A stretch of DNA of 64,000 nt, from assembly GCF_016892705.1 (NCBI RefSeq), contig NZ_JAFEMB010000004.1:124001-188000 (forward strand), read 5' to 3'. A program made the position numbers and the translations under genes. The notes beneath the pieces were generated by a model. It was not told where the DNA came from. It saw only the letters and a program-made list of their open reading frames with translations, and made no database searches. Positions 28,174 to 37,544 of this stretch are shown here, in pieces (within the stretch, counting starts at the first letter, position 1; every line of letters starts with the position of its first letter). Source of the DNA: Microvirga pudoricolor (GTDB taxonomy: Bacteria; Pseudomonadota; Alphaproteobacteria; Rhizobiales; Beijerinckiaceae).

Positions 28174-28835
28174 TGTCCTACGACATCGACCTCAGTGACC
28201 TGGAGCGCGATGCGCTGACGGAACTCGTCAATATCGGTGTCAGCCGGTCAGCCGCCAGCTTGCGCAAGATGGTCGGCGAACAGGTCCTGCTCTCCGTCCC
28301 GTCCGTGGAGGTCATGAGCCGCAAGGCGGCCGCCACCCTGGTAGGCGAGCGGGAGGCGGACCAGCTCGTAGCCGTCCAGCAGACCTTCGAGGGCGTTTTC
28401 GCCGGCAGGGCGCTTCTGATCTTCCCGGAGGCCAGCAGCCTCGAGCTCGTTCGCGCGGTCGCAGGCGACGAACTGTCGGGTGAGGATCTGATCGATATCG
28501 AGAACGAGGCGCTGGCTGAAACCGGCAACGTGGTTCTCAACGGCTGCCTCGCCACCATGGCCAATATGCTCCAACGGTCGCTGACCATGTCGTTGCCGCA
28601 GGTTTTGCGCGGTGACGGCGCCCTTCTTTTCGCCGCCCGGGAGGAAAGCGACCGGGAGGGTCTGGTTCTGTTCCTCTACATCAACTTCTCGATCCGCCAT
28701 CGCGACATTCGCGGCTACATCGCCATGCTGATGGATGTTCCCTCCCTGGCAGCCCTCAAGCAACTGATCCGCAGCTTCATCGAGCGTGTGACGGCGGAGT
28801 CAGAGGCGGGAACTTCATCGGCCGCTTCGGGCTAG
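28173..28835 (+). CDS. cheC: CheC/CheX-family CheY-phosphatase
   Basis: 220-aa protein with two copies of the CheC active-site pattern (acidic residue, then E-x2-N). The first is ELVNIGVSRSAASL near residue 17 and the second is ENEALAETGNVVLNG near 110. Two sites is the CheC arrangement; CheX has one. It is predicted to remove phosphate from the CheY encoded just upstream, to which it is translationally coupled. A C-terminal tail rich in Ser/Ala follows. Confidence 0.87.
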   Translation: MSYDIDLSDLERDALTELVNIGVSRSAASLRKMVGEQVLLSVPSVEVMSRKAAATLVGEREADQLVAVQQTFEGVFAGRALLIFPEASSLELVRAVAGDELSGEDLIDIENEALAETGNVVLNGCLATMANMLQRSLTMSLPQVLRGDGALLFAAREESDREGLVLFLYINFSIRHRDIRGYIAMLMDVPSLAALKQLIRSFIERVTAESEAGTSSAASG

Positions 28836-28844
28836 GATGAGGCC

Positions 28845-31568
28845 TTGACCATCCCGAACCCTCACATCTCCGAGCCGTTGCGAGAGGCGCACCGGGCGGG
28901 TGGGCCCGTTCTCGCGGCGCTGCTGCGGTCCGACACGGCCGCAGCCATCCTGGACCTTCGTGCGCCTCACAGGCCGGTTCTCGCCGTCAACGCGGCCATG
29001 GAGGCCCTGACGGATACGGCCAAAGGCGCGCTTGTCGGACAAGGCACCGACACCCTGTGGCTGCCCGGAACCCGTTCCGACACCCTGGTCCGGCTCGGCC
29101 ACGCCCTCGACGGCGGGCCGGCGGCGGACGGGGAGGTGCCGGGCCTGCGCCATGGCGTGGCCGGGACGCCGCTCAAGGTTTTCATCGCGCCGTTTGGAAC
29201 CGAAGCGGCCTTCGCGATCGCCACATTCACGCCTCTCGAGAGCCGGGCGGCCGCAACCGAGGCGCAACTGACGGCCGCCACCGAACGTCTCAGGCTGACC
29301 CTGGACGTGGCCGGCAGCGCCGGTAGTTGGGACTGGGATATCCGTGCCCGACGCTTGACGGCCGACGACCGCTTCGCCGCACTCTACGGCCTCGATCCGG
29401 AGCAGGCGGCCTCCGGGCTTCCGCAAAGCGTCTTCTTTTCGGTGATCCACCCCCAGGACCGGCCGCGTATCCAGATGGCCGTCGCGGGCATCGTCGAAGG
29501 CGCGGAGCTGTTTTCCAAGGAGTTTCGCGTTCGCGCCCCCGACGGTTCGTGGCGTTGGGTCCATGCGCGAGGTCGCAGTCATCCCGACGAGGCAGGCGAG
29601 CCGATCCGCTTCACGGGGATTCTCGTCGACATTACGGACCAGAAGCGGATCTCGGAGCGACTCAGGATCGCCCAGACGGCGGGCGGCATCGGGACCTTCG
29701 AATATGTCGAGGGGTTCGGCACCGCAACGGTGTCGCGGCAGTTCTGCGAACTCCTCGGACTGCACACCGCGAGCGTCCTGCCCGTCAAGACGATCAACGC
29801 GCTTGTCTGCGCGGGCCACGTTTTTCTGGCGGACGCCCATGCGGATGGCGGAGAGCGCTCCGCTTCCATCGAGACGCGCATCCGCCGCGCCGACGACGGC
29901 GAAGTCCGCTGGCTGGCCCGCCGCGGCGAGTTCGTGGAGGATGCCGAGACCGATGGGGTCCGTTTCGTCGGCGTGGTCTACGACATCACCGAGACGAAGC
30001 TGGCCGAGGCCTATCTCCAGAACCTGAACGAGACTCTCGAAGAGCGCGTCGAGCAGCGGACCCAGGAGCGGGATCGCGTTTGGAGCCTCTCGCGCGACCT
30101 CTTCGCCACCTGCGCCATGGACGGTACGATCCGGCAGGCCAACCCAGCATGGCTGGACATGCTGGGCTACGCGCCGGGCGAGATCGTCGGAACCCGGCTC
30201 GAGGTCCTGGTGCACGACGAAGATCGTGCAGGGCTGAAGGATCATTACGCATCCCTGCGCAAGGGCTTCGCTACCCACGATCTCGACGTGCGGTTCCGGC
30301 ATCGCGATGGATCGGACAGGTGGATCAACTGGACGCTGACGCCGGAAACGGAGGTCTTCCACGGCATCGGACGCGACGTCTCGCAACGCAAGGTTCTCGA
30401 AGACCAGCTTCGGCAGGCTCAGAAGATGGAGGCTGTGGGCCAGCTGACGGGCGGGATCGCGCACGACTTCAACAACCTGCTCACCGGGATCATCGGCTCC
30501 CTCGACCTGATGCAGACCCGCATGGCGCAAGGGCGCCACGACACCCTGGAACGCTACGCCAAAGCCGCCATGACGTCCGCCAACCGGGCGGCCGCGCTCA
30601 CCCACCGCCTGCTCGCCTTCGCCCGCCGCCAGCCTCTCGACCCCAAGCCCGTCAACGCCAACCAGCTCGTTACCTCCATGGAGGAACTCCTGCGGCGGAC
30701 CATGGCCGAGAATATCCGGCTCGAGCTGGTGACCTCGGGTGGGCTGTGGCTGACCCTATGCGATCCCCATCAACTGGAAAGCGCGATCCTCAACCTGGCC
30801 ATCAACGCCCGCGACGCCATGCCGGATGGCGGCGTACTCACCATCGAGACCGCGAACGCGCACTTGGACAGCGCCTATGCGGCCGCCCAAACGGATGTGG
30901 AGCCCGGCCAGTACGTGGCAATCTGCGTGTCCGATACGGGAACCGGCATGCCGGCGGACATCATCGCCCAGGCCTTCGACCCGTTCTTCACCACCAAACC
31001 CATCGGCCAGGGTACGGGCCTTGGCCTATCCATGGTCTACGGCTTCGCCAAGCAGTCTCAGGGGCATGTCAGGATCTACAGCGAGGTCGGGCAGGGCACG
31101 ACCTTGAAGATCTACCTGCCGCGATATCATGGAGACGTGGAAGCCGAGGCCGCCCACGGGGGGCTGGGCGATATCCGCCGCGCCGACTCGGGCGAGACGG
31201 TTCTGGTGGTCGAGGACGAGCCCGTGGTGCGCGCGCTGATCCTGGACGTGCTGGAGGACCAGGGTTACACGGTGCTCGAGGCCGTCGACGGGCCTTCGGG
31301 CCTCAAGATCCTGGAATCCGCCCGGCGGATCGACCTTCTGGTGACGGATGTGGGCCTTCCGGGCATCAACGGGCGTCAACTCGCGGATTATGCCCGCTCC
31401 TTCCGGCCCAGCCTCAAGATTCTGTTCATCACGGGCTATGCCGAGAATGCCGCCATCGCGTCCGGCTTCCTGGACCCCGGAATGGAGATGATCACCAAGC
31501 CGTTCGCCGTCGAAGCCCTGGCGACCCGCATCCGCAGGATGATCGAGTCGTCGCCCGTCGGGTCTTGA
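28845..31568 (+). CDS. PAS-containing hybrid sensor histidine kinase
   Basis: 907-aa soluble kinase. The N-terminal region is PAS-like and divergent (1-140); then come PAS/PAC repeats (about 147-265, 270-390, and 415-525 after a coiled coil), a HisKA domain with His540 (GGIAHDFNNLL), a HATPase domain (GTGLGLSMVYGF) and a C-terminal receiver with Asp835 (LVTDVGLPGING). No membrane helix is present. TTG start at 28845 with AGGATGAGG just upstream, nine bases after cheC. Its place at the end of the operon suggests it feeds into the same output or senses a cytosolic signal (inference). Confidence 0.92.
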   Translation: MTIPNPHISEPLREAHRAGGPVLAALLRSDTAAAILDLRAPHRPVLAVNAAMEALTDTAKGALVGQGTDTLWLPGTRSDTLVRLGHALDGGPAADGEVPGLRHGVAGTPLKVFIAPFGTEAAFAIATFTPLESRAAATEAQLTAATERLRLTLDVAGSAGSWDWDIRARRLTADDRFAALYGLDPEQAASGLPQSVFFSVIHPQDRPRIQMAVAGIVEGAELFSKEFRVRAPDGSWRWVHARGRSHPDEAGEPIRFTGILVDITDQKRISERLRIAQTAGGIGTFEYVEGFGTATVSRQFCELLGLHTASVLPVKTINALVCAGHVFLADAHADGGERSASIETRIRRADDGEVRWLARRGEFVEDAETDGVRFVGVVYDITETKLAEAYLQNLNETLEERVEQRTQERDRVWSLSRDLFATCAMDGTIRQANPAWLDMLGYAPGEIVGTRLEVLVHDEDRAGLKDHYASLRKGFATHDLDVRFRHRDGSDRWINWTLTPETEVFHGIGRDVSQRKVLEDQLRQAQKMEAVGQLTGGIAHDFNNLLTGIIGSLDLMQTRMAQGRHDTLERYAKAAMTSANRAAALTHRLLAFARRQPLDPKPVNANQLVTSMEELLRRTMAENIRLELVTSGGLWLTLCDPHQLESAILNLAINARDAMPDGGVLTIETANAHLDSAYAAAQTDVEPGQYVAICVSDTGTGMPADIIAQAFDPFFTTKPIGQGTGLGLSMVYGFAKQSQGHVRIYSEVGQGTTLKIYLPRYHGDVEAEAAHGGLGDIRRADSGETVLVVEDEPVVRALILDVLEDQGYTVLEAVDGPSGLKILESARRIDLLVTDVGLPGINGRQLADYARSFRPSLKILFITGYAENAAIASGFLDPGMEMITKPFAVEALATRIRRMIESSPVGS

Positions 31569-31574
31569 GGGCTT

Positions 31575-32831
31575 ATGCAAGCGGTGGGGGTCATCTCTGC
31601 AGGGCGGTTCGCGGTTCTGGCGATCCTGTGCCTGCTTCTTGGAAGCAAGACTTTCGCCTCACCTATGACAGGGCGCTCGGCCGTCGAAGCCGAGTTTCGA
31701 ATGTGGTTGGAGCAGAGCGTCTGGCCCGATGCCCGGCAGCAGGGGATATCGCGCGCGACGTACGACCATGCCCTGGGCAGCATCGGCCTCAAATGGGATT
31801 TGCCCGACCTCCAGCCCCCGGGAAGAGCGATCCCTTCGGGCGATCAGAAGCAGGCTGAGTTCCAAAGCCCGGGGCGCTATTTCGTGGAACGGCAGATCGT
31901 CGATCTGACCACGACCGGCAAGGGACTTCTCAACCGGTGGAAGACGGTTCTGGACCAAGTCGAGAGCACTTATGGCGTGCCGCGCGAGATCGTGGTGGCC
32001 ATCTGGGGGCGGGAATCCCATTTCGGCCGGGTGGTTCCTCGACACGATGCCCTGAGCGTGCTGGCCACTCAGGCCTTCATGGGGCGGCGGGGGGCTCTCT
32101 ACCGCCCGGAGTTTCTGGCAGCTCTCACCATGGTCGAGAAGGACCACGTGCCGGAGGCGCAGTTGCTCTCCTCATGGGCGGGCGCCATGGGGCAGCCGCA
32201 GTTCCTGCCGTCGAAATATCTCCGCTACGCCGTCGACGGCGACGGCGATGGGCGCCGTGACATCTGGCGTTCCGTGCCCGACAGCCTCGCGTCGATCGCC
32301 CATTTCCTGCGGGAGCACGGGTGGCGGCCGGATCGAGGATGGGGCGAGGAGGTGCGCGTACCGTCGGGCGTTCCTTGTACCCTGGAAGGGCCACGTCAGG
32401 GCAGGCCGGGCTCCGAGTGGACGGGCCTGGGGATCGTTCCCGCGACAGGGCGCGCGGGCGCGCCCCGGGATGCGACGAGGTTTCTGCTGATGCCGGCCGG
32501 CCGGCTGGGTCCGGCTTTTCTCGTGACGGATAATTTCTACATACTGAAGCAGTACAACGAATCCGATCTCTACGCCCTCTTCATCGGGCACGTGGCCGAC
32601 CGGTTGGGCGGCACATCATCCTTCTCAGGAACATGGGCCCCGACGGCCTCGCTGAACCGTGGCACCATCACGGTGATGCAGCGGACGCTTCAGGATCAGG
32701 GTTACGACGTGGGCAAGGCGGATGGCCTCGTCGGCTTCGCCACGAGAACCGCCATCGGAGAATGGCAGAGGAAGTCAGGCCGCGAGGCGACCTGCTATCC
32801 CGACGCGGACCTGATCCGCGCGATCCGCTGA
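31575..32831 (+). CDS. Lytic murein transglycosylase, MltB type, with peptidoglycan-binding domain
   Basis: Cell-wall lytic enzyme (418 aa). An N-terminal signal segment (residues 10-28) is followed by an SLT_2 domain with the catalytic Glu in IWGRESHFG and the SWAGAMGQPQFLPS signature. A C-terminal PG_binding_1 repeat follows (MQRTLQDQGYDVGKADGLVG). No lipobox Cys is seen, so it is probably soluble in the periplasm. It starts six bases after the hybrid kinase stop and could be the last gene of that transcript. Confidence 0.92.
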   Translation: MQAVGVISAGRFAVLAILCLLLGSKTFASPMTGRSAVEAEFRMWLEQSVWPDARQQGISRATYDHALGSIGLKWDLPDLQPPGRAIPSGDQKQAEFQSPGRYFVERQIVDLTTTGKGLLNRWKTVLDQVESTYGVPREIVVAIWGRESHFGRVVPRHDALSVLATQAFMGRRGALYRPEFLAALTMVEKDHVPEAQLLSSWAGAMGQPQFLPSKYLRYAVDGDGDGRRDIWRSVPDSLASIAHFLREHGWRPDRGWGEEVRVPSGVPCTLEGPRQGRPGSEWTGLGIVPATGRAGAPRDATRFLLMPAGRLGPAFLVTDNFYILKQYNESDLYALFIGHVADRLGGTSSFSGTWAPTASLNRGTITVMQRTLQDQGYDVGKADGLVGFATRTAIGEWQRKSGREATCYPDADLIRAIR

Positions 32832-32861
32832 GGCGGCGGCGTTCCCGGATCGCGCCGACGG

Positions 32862-34052
32862 TCAGCGGCCTCTTCTCAGGCCTGCGATTTGGAGCAGCGT
32901 ACCGGCCGCCGCGAAAACCCCGCCCAGGATGACGACACCGATCCAGCCGCCATGGGCCCAGGCCGTGGTGGCGGCCGCCGAGCCGAGAGCGCCGCCGACG
33001 AACATGGTGGACATGAAGATCGTGTTGAGGCGGCCACGGGCTTCGGGGCGAAGCGCGTAGACGATGTGCTGGTTCGAGACCAGGGCACTCTGAATGCCGA
33101 AATCCAGAAGAATCACGCCAACCACCAAACCCGGGATCGTTTCCCACAGGCCGAACACGATCCAGGACAGGAATGTGAGTGCGGCGCCCGATGCGATCAC
33201 AAGGCGGGGGCCGTAGCGATCCGCGAAGCGGCCCGCTACGGGAGCCGCCAGCACGCCCACGGCGCCGACGATTCCAAAAAGACCGGCCACGTCGGCGCCG
33301 AGCCCAAAGACCGGCTCCTGCAACCTCAGCGCCAGGATCGTCCAGAAGACGCTGAATGCTGCAAAGAGCATGGCCTGCGTGGTGGAGGCCCGGCGCAGCA
33401 CCGGAAGCTCGCGCCACAATCCGCCTAAAGAGCCCAGCAGTCCAAAATAGCTGAGCCCGGCCGCCGGGCGGCTGCGGGGAAGCATCACCATCATCATGGC
33501 GCCCGCAGCGAGCGCAAGGGGAACGCTCAGCCAGAACATGCCACGCCAGCCGATGGAGGTCGTGACGAGCCCCGCCACCGTCCGGCTGAGAAGGATGCCG
33601 CACAAAAGGCCGGCCATCACGGAGCCGACGGTTGCGCCGCGCCGCTCGGGCGCAGCCAGATGAGCGGCAAGCGGCACGATTTGCTGCGCGACGGTGGCTG
33701 CCGCGCCGACGAGGACGGACGCCAACAGGATGGTTACGGCGCCCGATGAGAGTGCGGTCGCGGCGAGTGCAACCGCAAGGGCGAGGAACTGTGCGCCGAT
33801 CAGCCCCCTGCGCTCGGTCAGATCCCCCAGAGGCACGAGGGTCAACAGTCCAAGCGCATATCCGAGCTGCGTGGCGGTGGGCACGAATATCGTGAGGGCG
33901 TCGGGATATTCGCTCTCGATGACGCCCAGCATCGGCTGGTTGTAATAGATGTTCGCGACCGCGATTCCAGCGGCTGCCGCCATGGCAAAGGTCAACCTGC
34001 GGCTCATGGCGCCGGTGTTAGGAGAAGCCGTACGTTCCGAGAGCGTCGTCAT
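32862..34052 (-). CDS. MFS transporter
   Basis: Twelve-span major facilitator (396 aa) of the YgaY-like group, with the typical [13 protein letters not shown] start of helix 1 and [12 protein letters not shown] after helix 2. GAGGAGG lies close to the ATG at 34052; the Shine-Dalgarno is followed by a GAGGATCCTC palindrome. Substrate unknown; relatives are usually annotated as efflux pumps. It converges with the transglycosylase gene. Confidence 0.88.
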   Translation of the reverse strand: MTTLSERTASPNTGAMSRRLTFAMAAAAGIAVANIYYNQPMLGVIESEYPDALTIFVPTATQLGYALGLLTLVPLGDLTERRGLIGAQFLALAVALAATALSSGAVTILLASVLVGAAATVAQQIVPLAAHLAAPERRGATVGSVMAGLLCGILLSRTVAGLVTTSIGWRGMFWLSVPLALAAGAMMMVMLPRSRPAAGLSYFGLLGSLGGLWRELPVLRRASTTQAMLFAAFSVFWTILALRLQEPVFGLGADVAGLFGIVGAVGVLAAPVAGRFADRYGPRLVIASGAALTFLSWIVFGLWETIPGLVVGVILLDFGIQSALVSNQHIVYALRPEARGRLNTIFMSTMFVGGALGSAAATTAWAHGGWIGVVILGGVFAAAGTLLQIAGLRRGR

Positions 34053-34285
34053 GAGGATCCTCCTCGTTGCGGCGAGACATTAGGACATCGCGCACGACGC
34101 TCCCACCCGTATTTTCCCATGCAAACCTTGGTTCAGGGTTTTGCCACTATGCTCGAAACCGGGACCAGTTCCCGAGAGTCGCTCGCAGTTCACGCCTCAC
34201 GCCGGCTCACCAACGATCTTCTGGCCTTCATCGGGAACTGAATGCAAGATTGCTCGCCCGGACCATTCTTCAGGAAGTTGCAACC

Positions 34286-35929
34286 ATGAGCAACCTTGCC
34301 GACCGCCAGCATCAGATGTTCCCCGTCTTCAACGCGGAGCAGACCGCGATTGCCCGGCGTTTCGCCAGCGGACCGGAGGAGAGCTTCGCGCCTGGAGGGA
34401 GCGTCTACGCCTTCGCGGCCGCTGATGCACCCGCCTGGCTTGTCCTGAAGGGGACGATCGAAGTGGTCCGCCGCGATGGCCTCAGCCGGGAAGCTCCCAT
34501 CACGGTCCACGGGGTGGGTCAGTTGACCGGCGAGGTCGCACAACTGGCGGGTCGGCCCTCCCTGGTATCCGCGCACGCGGGTCCGGAGGGCTGCACCGCA
34601 CTTCCCTTCGATCCCGCCCATCTTCGGGCCCTGATGGTCGGGGCGGCCGAGCTTGGCGAGACCGTGATGCGCGCCCTCATTCTCCGGCGGGTCGCGTTGA
34701 TCGGCGAGGGTGGGGCGGGCACAATCCTGATCGGATCCCCGGGCAGCCGGGACATGGTGCGTCTGCAGGATTTCCTGACGCGCAGCGGCATTCCCAACCT
34801 CGTCCTCGACGCCAATGCGGACGAGGAGGGTCGAGCCCTCATCGAACGCGCCGGCATCGTCCCCGACGATCTGCCGTTGGTGGTCTGTCCGAGCGGGGCG
34901 ATCCTGAAGCGTCCGAGTGATCGCGATGTCGCTGCGTGCCTTGGGATGACACCTGCTCTTGACGCGAACGCGGTCTATGATGTTGCGGTCGTCGGCGCCG
35001 GGCCGGCTGGCCTCGCGGCTGCGGTTTATGCGGCCTCCGAGGGGCTGAAGGTCATCGTCCTCGATGCCCGCGCAACGGGAGGACAGGCAGGTGCATCCGC
35101 TCGGATCGAGAACTATCTCGGTTTTCCGACCGGAATCTCTGGCCAGGCCCTTGCAGGCCGCGCCTTTAATCAGGCCTTGAAGTTCGGCGCCGAAATCGCC
35201 GTACCGGTCGAGGTCGAACATCTAGAATGTTCGAAGGCGGCGCTGACCCTGTCGCTCACGGGCGGCCAGCGCCTGCTGTCCCGGTCCGTGGTCATCGCCT
35301 CCGGGGCCCATTACCGAAAGCCGAACGTTCCCAACCTTTCGATGTTCGAGGGGGCCGGGGTCTCTTATTGGGCCTCTCCCATCGAAGCGCGACTCTGCGC
35401 CGGAGAGGACATCGTGCTCGTAGGAGGTGGCAACTCCGCCGGTCAAGCTATCGTTTTTCTCGCGCCGCAGGTCAGGCGGCTGCATGTGGTCGTTCGCCGG
35501 GACCTGACGCAAACCATGTCGCAATATCTGATCGACCGGATCGCGGCCTTGCCGAACGTTGACATCCATGTCGGCTTCGACATCGCGGCGTTGGACGGAG
35601 ATGCCGGAACAGGTCTGAAGTCCGTTCTCTTCCAACAAGAGGACAGTGCATCGAGCCTCCGCTTCGACGTGCGTTATCTTTTTCTGTTCATCGGCGCCGA
35701 TCCCAACGCGGATTGGGCGCGCAACTGCGTCGAAACCGATGACCGGGGTTTCATCGTTACGGGCCAAGGCAGCCATTCTCTTTGCACGAATGTTCCCGGT
35801 GTCTTCGCCATCGGCGATGTTCGAGCCGGCTCGACAAAGCGCGTCGCGGCAGCCGTCGGCGAGGGCGCCGCAGTCGTTTCGCAAATTCACGCATTGCTGG
35901 CCGAGCAAACAGCCAAGGAGGAAGCTTGA
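34286..35929 (+). CDS. cNMP-domain FAD-dependent reductase, thioredoxin-reductase-like but lacking CxxC
   Basis: 547-aa multidomain oxidoreductase: cyclic-nucleotide-binding-like beta barrel (about 5-130), a thioredoxin-fold segment (about 145-215, TILIGSPGSRDMVRL), then a thioredoxin-reductase-type module with FAD motif VVGAGPAGLAAAVYA, NADPH motif LVGGGNSAGQ and C-terminal IGDVRAGSTKR. Where thioredoxin reductases have CATC, this protein reads YWASPIEARLC, so the redox dithiol is missing. It is probably not a disulphide reductase; it may feed electrons to a ferredoxin or another acceptor. The ATG at 34286 is chosen; an open frame upstream lacks similarity. It overlaps the next gene by one base. 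Confidence 0.88.
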   Translation: MSNLADRQHQMFPVFNAEQTAIARRFASGPEESFAPGGSVYAFAAADAPAWLVLKGTIEVVRRDGLSREAPITVHGVGQLTGEVAQLAGRPSLVSAHAGPEGCTALPFDPAHLRALMVGAAELGETVMRALILRRVALIGEGGAGTILIGSPGSRDMVRLQDFLTRSGIPNLVLDANADEEGRALIERAGIVPDDLPLVVCPSGAILKRPSDRDVAACLGMTPALDANAVYDVAVVGAGPAGLAAAVYAASEGLKVIVLDARATGGQAGASARIENYLGFPTGISGQALAGRAFNQALKFGAEIAVPVEVEHLECSKAALTLSLTGGQRLLSRSVVIASGAHYRKPNVPNLSMFEGAGVSYWASPIEARLCAGEDIVLVGGGNSAGQAIVFLAPQVRRLHVVVRRDLTQTMSQYLIDRIAALPNVDIHVGFDIAALDGDAGTGLKSVLFQQEDSASSLRFDVRYLFLFIGADPNADWARNCVETDDRGFIVTGQGSHSLCTNVPGVFAIGDVRAGSTKRVAAAVGEGAAVVSQIHALLAEQTAKEEA

Positions 35930-36228
35930 TGTCCTGTACTCACCGCGCAACGATCCATGAGGTGGTTCCCAGTGCCAGAGGGTGTGAGGAGTGCCTGAAG
36001 ATCGGCAGTCCATGGGTTCACCTGCGTCTATGCAGGAGCTGCGGCCATGTCGGCTGCTGTGACGATTCCCCTCACAAGCACGCGCGGTCGCACTTCCACG
36101 CAACGGGGCATCCGATCATCGAAGGCTACGATCCGCCTGAAGGATGGGGGTGGTGCTTCATCGACGAGGCCGAGGTCGAGCTGCCTGATCAGACCCCGCA
36201 ATGGGGCCCGATCCCGCGATACGTATAA
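35929..36228 (+). CDS. UBP-type zinc-finger protein
   Basis: 99-aa protein with a ZnF-UBP pattern: Cys/His ligands in CEECLKIGSPWVHLRLCRSC, then GHVGCCDDSPHKHARSHFH and GHPII. In eukaryotes this fold binds ubiquitin C-termini; bacterial stand-alone copies have no settled role. TGATG coupling to the reductase makes a two-gene unit, a pairing that recurs in alphaproteobacteria (from memory). The C-terminus after residue 80 is acidic and aromatic. Confidence 0.88.
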   Translation: MSCTHRATIHEVVPSARGCEECLKIGSPWVHLRLCRSCGHVGCCDDSPHKHARSHFHATGHPIIEGYDPPEGWGWCFIDEAEVELPDQTPQWGPIPRYV

Positions 36229-36267
36229 GGCCGCCCTTATCCCTTCCGCCCTTCGGAGTGCCCGATC

Positions 36268-37356
36268 ATGACCGAACCGACCCTTTCCTTTCGCTATCGG
36301 CTCGAGAGCGCCCCTCCGCGTGTCGGCGCGGGCGGGGTCACGCGTGGGGCCTCCGTCAGGGAGTTCCCGGCCAGCATTGGAATCGCCGGTGTGTCCATGC
36401 GCCTCGCGCCAGGTTCGATGCGCGAGTTGCACTGGCACGCCAATGCAGCCGAATGGGCTTATGTCGTGTCCGGCCAGTGCCGTACGACGATCCTTCACCC
36501 CAACGGTGCCGCTGCGACGGACACCTTCGGGCCAGGGGACGTCTGGTATTTTCCGCGCGGCTGGGGTCATTCGATCCAGGGGCTTGGGCCGGGGGATTGC
36601 CATTTCATCCTGATTTTCGACAATGGCGACTTCTCGGAGGACCACACTTTCAGCATCACGGACTGGCTGTCGCGGACACCACCGGATGTGCTCGCTCAGA
36701 ATCTGGGATTGTCGCCGGACGATCTGGCAACTCTGCCCAAGGGCGAAGCGTATTTCGCCCAGGGTCCGGCTCCGGACGATCAGTCGGCGGATGCTGCGCC
36801 AAGGCCCGCAGCCCAGCTCACCTCCACCCATCGCTATCCGCTGCTGGCCCAGCAGCCGCGGAGGGTCGCGGGCGGGGGTACCCAGCGCGTGGTCACGGTC
36901 AATGAGTTTCCGATCTCGACCACCATGGCGGGATCCATTCTCGAGATCCAGCCGGGCGCAATGCGCGAATTGCACTGGCATCCCAACGCAGACGAATGGC
37001 AGTATTATCTTGAAGGGCAGGCCGAAATGGCCGTCTTTCTGGCCGAGGGGCAGGTGGTTACGGATCGGTTCGAGGCAGGCGATGTCGGTTACGCCCCCAT
37101 GGGTTCAGGACATTACATCCGTAACATCGGTGCAACTCTATTGCGCGTTTTGATCGGGTTCAACAACGGCCGGTATGAAGCCAACGATCTCTCTGCTTGG
37201 CTGGCTTCAAACCCTGTCGATGTCCTCGCCACGAACCTCAATCTTTCGCGGGAAACTGCCGCAAAACTGCCTCGACAAGCGAAATTCATGATACCCAGCG
37301 GGTCATCACACTTTGCGGCGACGACTGACGATGGCGAACGTCATTCGGCGTCGTGA
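36268..37356 (+). CDS. Bicupin of the oxalate decarboxylase family
   Basis: 362-aa protein with two cupin domains. Each has an intact metal motif: MRELHWHANAAEWAYV with later His in GWGHSIQ, and MRELHWHPNADEWQYY with His in GSGHYIR. The layout matches manganese oxalate decarboxylase/oxidase, which cleaves oxalate to formate and CO2. Formate would connect it to other genes here (inference). No signal peptide, so cytosolic. It follows the zinc-finger gene by 39 bases. The lid residues that separate decarboxylase from oxidase could not be judged by eye. Confidence 0.85.
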   Translation: MTEPTLSFRYRLESAPPRVGAGGVTRGASVREFPASIGIAGVSMRLAPGSMRELHWHANAAEWAYVVSGQCRTTILHPNGAAATDTFGPGDVWYFPRGWGHSIQGLGPGDCHFILIFDNGDFSEDHTFSITDWLSRTPPDVLAQNLGLSPDDLATLPKGEAYFAQGPAPDDQSADAAPRPAAQLTSTHRYPLLAQQPRRVAGGGTQRVVTVNEFPISTTMAGSILEIQPGAMRELHWHPNADEWQYYLEGQAEMAVFLAEGQVVTDRFEAGDVGYAPMGSGHYIRNIGATLLRVLIGFNNGRYEANDLSAWLASNPVDVLATNLNLSRETAAKLPRQAKFMIPSGSSHFAATTDDGERHSAS

Positions 37357-37459
37357 AGGCTCGCAGGTCACACTTGATGGACCGTCCTATCACGGGCGCG
37401 GCCGAGTTCTCCTCCATCGGCAGCACAGGTCAGGTCGCAAAAGCCGTCTGGCTCTCGTA

Positions 37460-37485
37460 GGATCACTCGAGCATGCTCGTGATCC
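37460..37485. repeat. 26-base near-perfect inverted repeat at a convergent junction
   Basis: Outer arms GGATCAC (37460-37466) and GTGATCC (37479-37485) enclose the self-complementary GAGCATGCTC, with an unpaired TC after the left arm. It lies between the stops of the bicupin and anti-sigma genes, so it may end transcription from both sides or be a REP-like element. No T-run is present on either strand. Confidence 0.5.
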
Positions 37486-37544
37486 TGGATGAGGAAGTGA
37501 GGATCAGGATCCGCAATCTGCAGATGTCCTCATATGGCAATGGA

